Below, one piece after another: positions 55,463 to 61,937 of a stretch of DNA of 64,000 bases. The notes under the pieces were generated by a model. That model was not told the DNA's origin. It was given only the letters and a program-made list of their open reading frames with translations, and ran no database searches. The position numbers and the translations under genes are program-made. The stretch comes from an uncultured Sphingomonadaceae bacterium (lineage in GTDB: Bacteria; Pseudomonadota; Alphaproteobacteria; Sphingomonadales; Sphingomonadaceae): NCBI GenBank assembly GCA_947494305.1, contig CANLUL010000001.1, forward strand, positions 1-64,000, in the 5' to 3' direction. Position 1 is the first letter of the stretch. Every line of letters starts with the position of its first letter.

Positions 55463-56821
55463 ATGCGTTTTGGATTTTTATCACTGCCTGTCGCGATAAC
55501 GTTGCTTTCGAGTTGCGTATCCACTCCTAAACCCGTGTCCGATATCGCAAGCAATGCTCCCCCTCAATTCGCAGCATCCGGTCAGCCGGGAACCATTGAT
55601 ACCCGCTGGTGGGATAGCTTTAACGATGCTCGGCTAACCGTACTGGTTGATGAAGGCGTTTTGGAGAGCCCTGCAGTGGGGCAAGCGCTGGCACGGCTGG
55701 AACAGGTTCGAGCACAGGCGCGGATTTCCCGGGCTGATCTCTTACCGCAAGTTGGCGCTGGATTGGGCGGCACGGGGCGGGGCGGGGCGGGCAATGCCGG
55801 TATTGCCGATACACTGGACCTGTCTGTTAATGTCAGCTGGGAAGTCGATCTATGGGGGCGACTATCCTCCCTCAATGCTGCCGACCGAGCGGATTATCTG
55901 GCCAGTGCCGCCAATTTGCGCGCGGCCCGGCAAGCGGTCGCGGCACAAACAACACGCACGTATTTTGCGGTGATTGAGGCTGAGCAACAAATTGCTCTGT
56001 CGAGCCGGGTGCTCGAAACCTACGGAGAATTGACGCGGCAGTTAAACCTGCGGGTTGAGGCCGGGGTATCCCCGCTGAGTTCAAAAACGCTGGTGATCAC
56101 TGATCAGCAAACCGCGCGCGGCGGATTGGAGGCGCGGCAGGAAGATTATAAGCGGCTAGTCCGGCAGTTGGAGATCATTCTGCGGGATTATCCCGATGGA
56201 AAGATTGATCTGGCCGAGGCTCTGCCGGCACTGCCACCGGTACCGGCAACCGGTTTGCCGTCAGAGCTTTTAGCGCGCCGTCCCGATGTGGCGGCCGCCG
56301 ATCTGCAATTGCAGGCAGCGGGCTATCGTTTGGATGCCGCCAAGCGATCCTTCCTGCCCAGTCTTTCGCTCAGTGGCGCGGCTGGTTCATCGGCGGGCAG
56401 CTTTGCCAATCTGTTTGATAGCAGCTTTTTCATCTGGTCAATCGCCGGACAATTGTTGCAGCCAATTTTTCAAGGCGGGCGTCTGCGCGCGCAGGTGGAT
56501 CAGCGCGAAGGCGAACAGGACGAGGCATTGGAGCGCTATGCGGAGATTGCACTACAGGCATTGTTCGAAGTCGAAACCGCGCTTGCGATAGATAGCAACC
56601 TGGCGGCACGCGAAGCGGCGTTCCTTGCGGCAGCGGAGGCGGCGGAGCAATCGCTCGACATTTCCACCAAGCGATATCAGGCGGGGATAGAACCCTTCTT
56701 CAACGTTTTGGAAACCCAGCAACGCGCGTTGAATGCCCGCAGTGCTTATCTCTCCACCCGCCGTGACCGATTGTTCAACCGAGTCGATTTGCACCTCGCT
56801 CTGGGTGGTGGCTTTGAATGA
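55463..56821 (+). CDS. NodT/TolC-type outer membrane efflux lipoprotein
   Basis: I start at ATG 55463, where a lipoprotein signal ends TLLSSC; a longer frame to 55361 lacks a signal at its head. The 452-residue protein has the two OEP repeats of TolC-like factors, with DTRWWDSFNDARLTVLVDEG, VSWEVDLWGRLSSLNAADRADYLA and LLARRPDVAAADLQLQAAGYRLDAAK as NodT-family landmarks. It is not followed by RND genes. The next genes are eleven double-glycine peptides and their C39/HlyD exporter, so it may be the outer membrane exit of that export route. This pairing is inferred from position only. Confidence 0.88.
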   Translation: MRFGFLSLPVAITLLSSCVSTPKPVSDIASNAPPQFAASGQPGTIDTRWWDSFNDARLTVLVDEGVLESPAVGQALARLEQVRAQARISRADLLPQVGAGLGGTGRGGAGNAGIADTLDLSVNVSWEVDLWGRLSSLNAADRADYLASAANLRAARQAVAAQTTRTYFAVIEAEQQIALSSRVLETYGELTRQLNLRVEAGVSPLSSKTLVITDQQTARGGLEARQEDYKRLVRQLEIILRDYPDGKIDLAEALPALPPVPATGLPSELLARRPDVAAADLQLQAAGYRLDAAKRSFLPSLSLSGAAGSSAGSFANLFDSSFFIWSIAGQLLQPIFQGGRLRAQVDQREGEQDEALERYAEIALQALFEVETALAIDSNLAAREAAFLAAAEAAEQSLDISTKRYQAGIEPFFNVLETQQRALNARSAYLSTRRDRLFNRVDLHLALGGGFE

Positions 56822-56845
56822 TGGGCGCGCTATTCCGTCCAATCG

Positions 56846-56873
56846 TTGCTGGTTGTCGAATTTATCCTATAAT
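56846..56873 (+). promoter_or_regulatory. Sigma-70-like promoter ahead of the peptide cluster
   Basis: TTGCTG at 56846-56851 and a perfect TATAAT at 56868-56873 are 16 bases apart. Transcription would begin near 56880, leaving about 130 bases of leader before the first peptide gene. This is the only good promoter seen before the peptide array. Confidence 0.65.
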
Positions 56874-57007
56874 AATTTCAATATGTTAGGAAAAATACGA
56901 CATCGATGATCAGAAATTACCGGCGGCTGTGAGGCGCAGCACAGGCGTTTGTGGTAATTTGATCAATAAAGGGTCTGCAAACAACAACAGTGATAAGGAA
57001 TCTCGCA

Positions 57008-57187
57008 ATGACAGACCGTACAAAAAAAGACGAATTGGATGAGCAAGAGCTGGATCAGATCCAAGGCGGAATGAATATTGGCGTTGGTGAACTCCAAGAA
57101 TGTATTGTTAAAAAACAACCTGCTCGCAGCGGCGACTTGCAGCGTCCCGAAACTAAGAAAATGGAACGCGTGTTCGAAGACGAATGA
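57008..57187 (+). CDS. Double-glycine leader peptide 1 (RiPP precursor candidate)
   Basis: The 59-residue product starts at ATG 57008 behind AAGGAA (an upstream in-frame ATG at 56990 is less likely). The 21-residue leader ends DEQELDQIQGG. The 38-residue core holds the only Cys of the family (LQECIVKK), three Arg, and ends KKMERVFEDE, a tail shared with peptide 3. It is first in the array, 130 bases after the promoter. Double-glycine leaders are cleaved by C39 peptidases such as the one encoded at 61938. The mature product and activity are unknown. Confidence 0.85.
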   Translation: MTDRTKKDELDEQELDQIQGGMNIGVGELQECIVKKQPARSGDLQRPETKKMERVFEDE

Positions 57188-57248
57188 AGCGACCGTGGCA
57201 TTGATCGTGACAGAACCAACAGCAACCAATGAATTTAGGAATTTGAAA

Positions 57249-57452
57249 ATGACCAACATTAACAAAGCAACCGAAGAACTGAATGAAGCTGAATTGGACC
57301 AGGTAACCGGCGGTGTTGCCCTGCTGCTGCCCGCTGTTCAGGCCGCTCGTTCGCCACTGTCGCTGAAGGCAAAGGGCACGCCGGCAAAGAGCACAGCAGT
57401 TCCCTCAGAAGATTTTACGCTCAACTACGAGAAAATCAAAGTCGAATATTAA
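57249..57452 (+). CDS. Double-glycine leader peptide 2 (RiPP precursor candidate)
   Basis: The start at 57249 follows AGGA and aligns with the other leaders; a longer frame to 57078 is an overlap artefact. The 67-residue product has a 22-residue leader ending EAELDQVTGG. The 45-residue core begins with a hydrophobic run (VALLLPAVQAARSPLSLKAK), has one Arg in AARS, and ends NYEKIKVEY. It has neither of the two common tail motifs of the family and is the most divergent core. Confidence 0.82.
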   Translation: MTNINKATEELNEAELDQVTGGVALLLPAVQAARSPLSLKAKGTPAKSTAVPSEDFTLNYEKIKVEY

Positions 57453-57482
57453 ACCCCAAAATCATCGGAAAGGAGAAGAGAA

Positions 57483-57683
57483 ATGACCGATAAGAAAACT
57501 GAAGAACTTAAAGAGGCTGAATTGGATAATGTGCAAGGCGGTGTCTATCTACCCGAGTTCAAGAAAGTGGGCGGGAACGCGGTTGGATCTAAAACCAGCA
57601 AGGAATTCCTGAGTTCCGGTCATTCCACTGGTGTCAAACGACCCGCGCCCAAAGGCATGGAACGCGTTTTTGAGGACGAATAG
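57483..57683 (+). CDS. Double-glycine leader peptide 3 (RiPP precursor candidate)
   Basis: The 66-residue product follows GGAAAGGAG. Its 20-residue leader ends EAELDNVQGG, with Asn instead of Gln and Gln instead of Thr at the last positions. The 46-residue core runs VYLPEFKKVGGNAVGSK and ends PKGMERVFEDE, sharing the tail with peptide 1. It carries two Arg (VKRPAP and MERV). Confidence 0.85.
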   Translation: MTDKKTEELKEAELDNVQGGVYLPEFKKVGGNAVGSKTSKEFLSSGHSTGVKRPAPKGMERVFEDE

Positions 57684-57701
57684 CAATCTGGGAGCTAGAT
57701 T

Positions 57702-57920
57702 ATGACGGATAAGAAAACCGAAGAACTAAACGAAGCCGAATTGGATCAGGTAGCTGGCGGTGGTGATACTGTTCGTCAGTATAATCTGGAAAATGCCTGG
57801 CCGACCAGATCAACCAGCAGCACGGGTTTAAGAGCGACCGGTGACGGCAAAAAAGTGGCGTCAACTGCGGGCACCAATCCTGAAGGCGTCGTCGCATCGG
57901 GCGGTGGCAACGGCATATAA
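57702..57920 (+). CDS. Double-glycine leader peptide 4 (RiPP precursor candidate)
   Basis: The 72-residue product starts behind GGGAG. The leader ends EAELDQVAGG and is 20 residues. The 52-residue core has Arg in VRQY, PTRST and TGLRATG, the last matching the G-[ILV]-R-A-T motif of peptides 5 and 8. It ends VVASGGGNGI, the other common tail type. Confidence 0.85.
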   Translation: MTDKKTEELNEAELDQVAGGGDTVRQYNLENAWPTRSTSSTGLRATGDGKKVASTAGTNPEGVVASGGGNGI

Positions 57921-57945
57921 GCTAAATCGAGATAGGAGAGAAAAG

Positions 57946-58158
57946 ATGACCTACAAGAAACCAATCGAAGAGCTAAACGAAGCAGAACTGGATCAAGTGA
58001 CGGGCGGCTTTGCCAATCTGGAAGTCAGTCACATTAAACCAAGTCTGACCAAGGCGGGCATTCGTGCAACCAAAGGTGCAGGCATTCGTATGCCAGAGGG
58101 CGCGGGTATTCGCGCAGGCAATGTTATCAATGGCGAGGTCGGTAAAGGCGAGATTTAG
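57946..58158 (+). CDS. Double-glycine leader peptide 5 with triple AGIR repeat
   Basis: The start at 57946 follows AGGAGAG. The 21-residue leader ends EAELDQVTGG; the core is 49 residues. Residues 36-59 hold three eight-residue repeats with AGIR in each (Arg40, Arg48 and Arg56), coded by 24-base units at 58051-58122. The core opens FANLEVSHIK, shared with peptide 8, and ends GKGEI. The repeated Arg makes it the strongest candidate substrate for the deiminase-like enzyme. Confidence 0.86.
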   Translation: MTYKKPIEELNEAELDQVTGGFANLEVSHIKPSLTKAGIRATKGAGIRMPEGAGIRAGNVINGEVGKGEI

Positions 58159-58177
58159 ACGGGCTGGGGAGATGAAA

Positions 58178-58390
58178 ATGGCCGACAGGAAAAAAGCTAC
58201 GGAGCTTAACGAGCAGGAACTTGATCAGGTAACCGGCGGTGCCGGATTGACCATTTTGACGACCAATTTCAAAGGCAACGTGGCCTCAGCAACCGTTGCA
58301 ACTCCCAAGAGAACCGCTTCGGGTCAGTATAATCCTGAGACCATTACGCGTACTATTCATCCCGTCGAAAGTTCCGAACCAAAGAGCTGA
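58178..58390 (+). CDS. Double-glycine leader peptide 6 (RiPP precursor candidate)
   Basis: ATG 58178 follows GGGGAG at six bases; an ATG two codons earlier has no room for one. The 21-residue leader ends EQELDQVTGG. The 49-residue core is rich in Thr and Ala (TILTTNFKGNVASATVATPK) with Arg in PKRTAS and ITRTI, and ends SSEPKS. It lacks both shared tails. Confidence 0.84.
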   Translation: MADRKKATELNEQELDQVTGGAGLTILTTNFKGNVASATVATPKRTASGQYNPETITRTIHPVESSEPKS

Positions 58391-58418
58391 ACACCTGACG
58401 ACGGTGTGGAGAGACATG

Positions 58419-58646
58419 ATGACCGACAAGAAATCCCAAGAATTGAGCGAACAAGAGCTCGACCAAGTCACCGGTGGTGCTGGTGGTAAGGGCTTGCTTG
58501 GCCATGAATTGACCCATGTGCAGCAGCAAGGCGGCCATAAATATATTGGTGAGACCGAGAAGAATTTGACTTCCGGCGTAGATCGCAAGCGGATCGGCAA
58601 GCAATCAGCACAAATCGTTGCGCAATCTGGCTCTGGCGAAATTTGA
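58419..58646 (+). CDS. Double-glycine leader peptide 7 with HELTH motif
   Basis: The start at 58419 follows GGAGAGA; ATG 58416 is too close. The 75-residue product is the longest. The leader ends EQELDQVTGG. The 55-residue core reads GKGLLGHELTHVQQQGG, in which His29-Glu30-x-x-His33 is the HExxH metal motif found in DUF4157-type proteins. Arg occurs in DRKRIG and the tail is IVAQSGSGEI. Too short to be a protease; see findings. Confidence 0.84.
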   Translation: MTDKKSQELSEQELDQVTGGAGGKGLLGHELTHVQQQGGHKYIGETEKNLTSGVDRKRIGKQSAQIVAQSGSGEI

Positions 58647-58667
58647 ATTCATGATAGGAACATTGGA

Positions 58668-58877
58668 ATGACGGACAAGGCAACCGACGAGCTCGACGAG
58701 CAGGAACTGAATCAAGTGGCCGGTGGAGGAAGGGCAGATTCCCATGATGCCTATGCCAACCTGGAAGTCAGCCATTTGAAATCCAAATTGACAAAAGGAA
58801 CATCTATTCGTGCGACGAGGGGGCCATCCAAATCCAAAAAGCAAATCGTTGCGCAATCTGGCGATGGCAGCATCTGA
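58668..58877 (+). CDS. Double-glycine leader peptide 8 (RiPP precursor candidate)
   Basis: The 69-residue product follows ATAGGAA. The leader ends EQELNQVAGG (Asn for Asp in ELDQ). The core opens GRADSHDAYANLEVSHLK, sharing NLEVSH with peptide 5, and continues SIRATRGPSK. It ends IVAQSGDGSI, like peptide 7. Three Arg are present. Confidence 0.85.
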   Translation: MTDKATDELDEQELNQVAGGGRADSHDAYANLEVSHLKSKLTKGTSIRATRGPSKSKKQIVAQSGDGSI

Positions 58878-58898
58878 ACCAAGGGTTGGAGAAAGATA

Positions 58899-59099
58899 GT
58901 GATCAATGAAAAAAATGAAGAGCTAAATGAGGATGAGCTGGATCAAATTACCGGTGGAGTCCATGGCAGCGCATCACCCAACAATGGTGTGGTCAAAGCT
59001 CAGAAGACTGACAGCAAGGTTCATGGCAGCGCTGCGCCAAATAGCGGTATTCGTAAAAACAAGGAAATCGTCGCTTCAGGTGGCGGCAACGACATTTGA
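58899..59099 (+). CDS. Double-glycine leader peptide 9 with HGSA-PN repeats
   Basis: The start is GTG at 58899, behind GGAGAAAG. The leader ends EDELDQITGG and is 20 residues. The 46-residue core holds two copies of VHGSA-[SA]-PN-[NS]-G (residues 21-30 and 41-50, 20 residues apart). The second is followed by IRKNK. The tail is IVASGGGNDI. It is a sister of peptide 10. Confidence 0.84.
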   Translation: MINEKNEELNEDELDQITGGVHGSASPNNGVVKAQKTDSKVHGSAAPNSGIRKNKEIVASGGGNDI

Positions 59100-59109
59100 T
59101 GGAGGCTAG

Positions 59110-59310
59110 ATGACTGTGAAGAAAACGACTGACGAGCTGAACGAAGACGAGCTAGATCAAATAACTGGCGGAATTCATGGAAGCGCCTCGCCCAATAGTG
59201 GCATTGTGAAAACCACCAAGCCCGGCTCAAAGGTGCACGGCAGTGCGCAGCCCAATAGTGGCGTTCGCGCCAACAGAGTTGTAGCAGAAGGCGGGAGTAG
59301 TGGTATCTGA
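59110..59310 (+). CDS. Double-glycine leader peptide 10 with HGSA-PN repeats
   Basis: The 66-residue product starts ten bases after peptide 9, behind GGAGG. The leader ends EDELDQITGG. The core repeats [IV]HGSA-[SQ]-PNSG at residues 22-31 and 42-51, with the same 20-residue period as peptide 9, then VRANRVV, and ends AEGGSSGI. Its stop overlaps the next ATG (TGATG). Confidence 0.84.
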   Translation: MTVKKTTDELNEDELDQITGGIHGSASPNSGIVKTTKPGSKVHGSAQPNSGVRANRVVAEGGSSGI

Positions 59311-59492
59311 TGACCAACAAGAAAACTAAAGAACTGAGCGCGGAGCAGCTTGATCAAGTCTCCGGTGGAGCCGTGACTGAGGAGCTTTTTGGTGCTTATA
59401 ACGTTGTGGGAAATAGCAAGGGTGTCACAACTGGCGCAGCGAAAGCATCGCGTGATGTCGTAGTCAAAGGCAAAAAGATTTTGCAGAACTGA
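59310..59492 (+). CDS. Double-glycine leader peptide 11 (RiPP precursor candidate)
   Basis: The ATG overlaps the peptide 10 stop by one base. The leader ends SAEQLDQVSGG. The 40-residue core reads AVTEELFGAYNVVGNSKG and ends KGKKILQN with one Arg (KASRD). It lacks the shared tails. The deiminase-like gene begins ten bases later, suggesting coupled translation. Confidence 0.82.
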   Translation: MTNKKTKELSAEQLDQVSGGAVTEELFGAYNVVGNSKGVTTGAAKASRDVVVKGKKILQN

Positions 59493-59502
59493 CGGTTTTG
59501 AC

Positions 59503-60576
59503 TTGCACCTTTTAAACAGCATCGACGGCGCAATAGAGCATCTTCTGCTGCTCGTGCCCGCCTATGAAGCAGAGCATTTTGCTTCTGTTTATGCAGCGTT
59601 GATCAACAGCTTGCCACCCCGAACAACAGTTACGCTCTTGGTGCAAACCGGAGCAGAGACAGCAATCCAGAATTGGGTCATTCCGGCTAGTCAGCGAGAG
59701 TGCATGATCATGGTCGATGTGGGAGAGGCGCCCATGACAAGTTGGGCCTGTGATCTTTTTCTAGCCGGAGAAGATGTTGATGGATCGGAAGCTCTGCTCG
59801 CCACACCGTCAATCGAACGGCGTGAGGACAATCGATTGCCGGGACTTTTGGCAGACCATGGCAGGCAATCTCTCGTCTATGCCTCCGAACCATTTGAAGG
59901 CGGCAACTTTCTGATCAGCGAAAATCACGCCTTCGTCGGCGCCGATAGCCCAGTGATCGCAGAGCTGGAACAGGGTGATCGTGAGATAGTTGTCATCAGC
60001 GCGGCCGATTGTCCGGCGGAATTGCGCCTTTCTGCCCATCGCGGTGATGAGAAGTGGGAACAGATATTCCACTATTATAACAAACCCGAAACCCGGCAGC
60101 CAATCTTCCATATCGATATGTTCATCACCCTCGCCGGACCGGGAGCGGATGGCCGCGAGCGGATAATGATTGGCGATCCGGCACTGGCTGCAGAAATTAT
60201 CGATGTGCCGCTGCATCCACTGGCTCTAGCTGAGCAATTTAATGCCATCGCAGAGGATCTGACGGCGCGTGATTTTGATGTCATTCGCAATCCAATGCCG
60301 ATGATCTACATGGACGATGTCGAAAATCAAAAGCGAACTTGGTTTTATGCCAGTTCCAATAATGTACTGGTGCAGCGTACGGATGGGGATGGAGATATCG
60401 TCTGGTTGCCCGAATATGGTCATGATAACTGGCCGGAACTGGCCAAAACTGATGCAGCCAATCGGGATATCTGGGAAAACCTGGGCTATGAAGTGCGGAT
60501 GATTTCTGACGGACAAAGGCTTGCAGAAAATTTGGGGGGACTGCATTGTTTGACAAATGTGTTGAAACGTGGCTGA
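59503..60576 (+). CDS. Peptidylarginine/agmatine deiminase-fold enzyme (GME superfamily)
   Basis: The 357-residue protein starts at TTG 59503, ten bases after peptide 11. It has the guanidino-modifying enzyme landmarks in order: SWACDLF (Trp81, Asp84), FEGGNFL at 131-137, HIDMF at 203-207 (His203, Asp205), SSNNVL near 284-289, and GGLHCLT at 345-351 with Cys349 in the nucleophile position. In PPAD and agmatine deiminase these residues form the active site that turns arginine or agmatine guanidino groups into ureido groups. The usual WxRD Arg is Cys83 here. The operon position among the peptide genes suggests the substrates are core arginines; a stand-alone agmatine role is less likely. No signal peptide is visible, so it would act in the cytoplasm before export. 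Confidence 0.85.
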   Translation: MHLLNSIDGAIEHLLLLVPAYEAEHFASVYAALINSLPPRTTVTLLVQTGAETAIQNWVIPASQRECMIMVDVGEAPMTSWACDLFLAGEDVDGSEALLATPSIERREDNRLPGLLADHGRQSLVYASEPFEGGNFLISENHAFVGADSPVIAELEQGDREIVVISAADCPAELRLSAHRGDEKWEQIFHYYNKPETRQPIFHIDMFITLAGPGADGRERIMIGDPALAAEIIDVPLHPLALAEQFNAIAEDLTARDFDVIRNPMPMIYMDDVENQKRTWFYASSNNVLVQRTDGDGDIVWLPEYGHDNWPELAKTDAANRDIWENLGYEVRMISDGQRLAENLGGLHCLTNVLKRG

Positions 60577-60643
60577 ATTCGCCAGCAAATTGAGAGGTTT
60601 ATCACGGTAGGGTCGCACCAACCGGGGAGGCAGTGCAAAGCGC

Positions 60644-61927
60644 ATGGCCAGACAGATTTTCAGGCAAGAAGCAATTGACCGGATGGCAAGTCCAGACCGG
60701 CTCGATCAACCGCTCTATCTGGTCAAACCGGCGAACTGGCTTTTCCTCATTGTGACCGCAGTGGTTATCTTGTTCGCATTGATCTGGGGCTTTGTCGCCA
60801 GCGTACCGATCAAGGTCAATGCGCAGGGGATCATGATTGATTCCGCCGGCCTCAGCGAAGTCGCGGTCCAGTATCAAGGCCGCGTCGATGCCATATTGGT
60901 GCAGCCGGGCGAGCAAGTTCAGAAAGGGGATGTGATCGCACGGTTGACCCGCGACAATCGTGAACGCGATATCCAGATTGCCGAAGCCGCCCTGCGCGAT
61001 GCCCGAACCAAGGCGGGCGTGGCGGAAAACATTTTTCGTCGGGGAGAGGGACGTCTGGGCGGAGCCGAAGCGCGGCAATTGGCCTCGATCAACGCCCGCA
61101 TGGCCGAGTTGCGCCGCCAACTGGTGACACGCGAGGAGACCGCCGATAACCTGCGCGCGCTGGTTGAACAAAATGCAGCGACCCGTGAAGAGTTGATGAA
61201 TGTGATTGCGCTCAACGATTCCATCCGCGCCGATATGCGCAAGCTGGAACAGGAACGTTTGCAGGTTGGTGTTGCCTCGGCGCAGCGGCGCAACAGCCGC
61301 GATCAATCGCGCCTGTCGGATAACCAATTGGTGCAGGAACGTCGACGCGAGTTGGAAAAGCTAAGAGCGCAAACCGATGATGAGATTCTAATACGCGCCC
61401 CGCAGGCAGGCCGATTGCTGGAGCTAAAGGTCAATCCCGGCGATGTGCTGGCGCCCGGCGAGGCCATCGCCACGATCGATGCACGCGCCAGTCGGGTCGA
61501 TAAAAAGGGAGGCTTTGACGCCGTGCTCTTCGTCCCGCCAGATGGCGGCAAACGGATTGACCCAGGTATGGTGGTCGAGCTTGTTCCGACCACAACCGCC
61601 AAGGAAGTCTATGGCCACATAAAGGGTGAAGTTGTTTCCGCCAGTGCGCTGCCCGCTAGCCGCGAAGCCATGCGGCGCTATCTGCAAAATGACCAATTGG
61701 TCGAGCAGCTTTCCGCTGCTGCCCCGCCGATTGAAGTCAAAGTCAGGCTTCGTCGCGCCGATAATCCCAGCGGCTATGGCTGGTCCTCCTCTATTGGTCC
61801 CGAACGCCCGGTGACCAAGGGAACGATGCTGGCGGGTAAGATTGTGGTCGAGCAAAAAGCCATGATCGACGTTGTTCTGCCCGGCGTCCGCAACCGGATT
61901 AGCCACAGCATTTCCGGGGCCGAGTGA
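60644..61927 (+). CDS. HlyD-family adaptor of NHLM-type peptide exporter
   Basis: The 427-residue protein opens FRQEAIDRMASPDRLDQPL, characteristic of the NHLM bacteriocin system secretion proteins. It has one membrane helix (about residues 32-53), a biotinyl-lipoyl-like half (YQGRVDAILVQPGEQVQKGDVIARL), a long coiled coil (about 105-235) and the returning half-motif RAPQAGRLLELKVNPGDVLAPGEAIATI. Such adaptors link the inner membrane exporter to an outer membrane factor. It lies between the deiminase-like gene and the C39 ABC exporter. Confidence 0.9.
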   Translation: MARQIFRQEAIDRMASPDRLDQPLYLVKPANWLFLIVTAVVILFALIWGFVASVPIKVNAQGIMIDSAGLSEVAVQYQGRVDAILVQPGEQVQKGDVIARLTRDNRERDIQIAEAALRDARTKAGVAENIFRRGEGRLGGAEARQLASINARMAELRRQLVTREETADNLRALVEQNAATREELMNVIALNDSIRADMRKLEQERLQVGVASAQRRNSRDQSRLSDNQLVQERRRELEKLRAQTDDEILIRAPQAGRLLELKVNPGDVLAPGEAIATIDARASRVDKKGGFDAVLFVPPDGGKRIDPGMVVELVPTTTAKEVYGHIKGEVVSASALPASREAMRRYLQNDQLVEQLSAAAPPIEVKVRLRRADNPSGYGWSSSIGPERPVTKGTMLAGKIVVEQKAMIDVVLPGVRNRISHSISGAE

Positions 61928-61937
61928 AGCCCGCGGG

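Noticed and set aside
57249-57308. Link between peptide 2 (LLLPAVQAAR) and DUF1559 pseudopilin-like sequences
   Set aside because: The match is short and lies after a double-glycine leader, not a prepilin site; probably coincidence.
58476-58520. A real zinc protease encoded by precursor 7
   Set aside because: The product is 75 residues with a cleavable leader; HExxH alone is not enough for a protease fold.
57008-59492. CRISPR-like or tandem DNA repeat from the regularly spaced leader-coding sequences
   Set aside because: The repeats are coding, vary in base sequence, and the spacing differs; each lies in an ORF with its own ribosome binding site.
57008-59492. Lanthipeptide or thiopeptide precursors
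   Set aside because: Only one core has a Cys, and no LanM, LanB/C, YcaO or radical SAM gene is visible in the window.
59503-60576. Housekeeping agmatine deiminase (aguA) for putrescine synthesis
   Set aside because: It lacks the usual N-terminal opening and WxRD pattern, has no aguB neighbour, and is embedded between precursor and exporter genes. It is not fully excluded.
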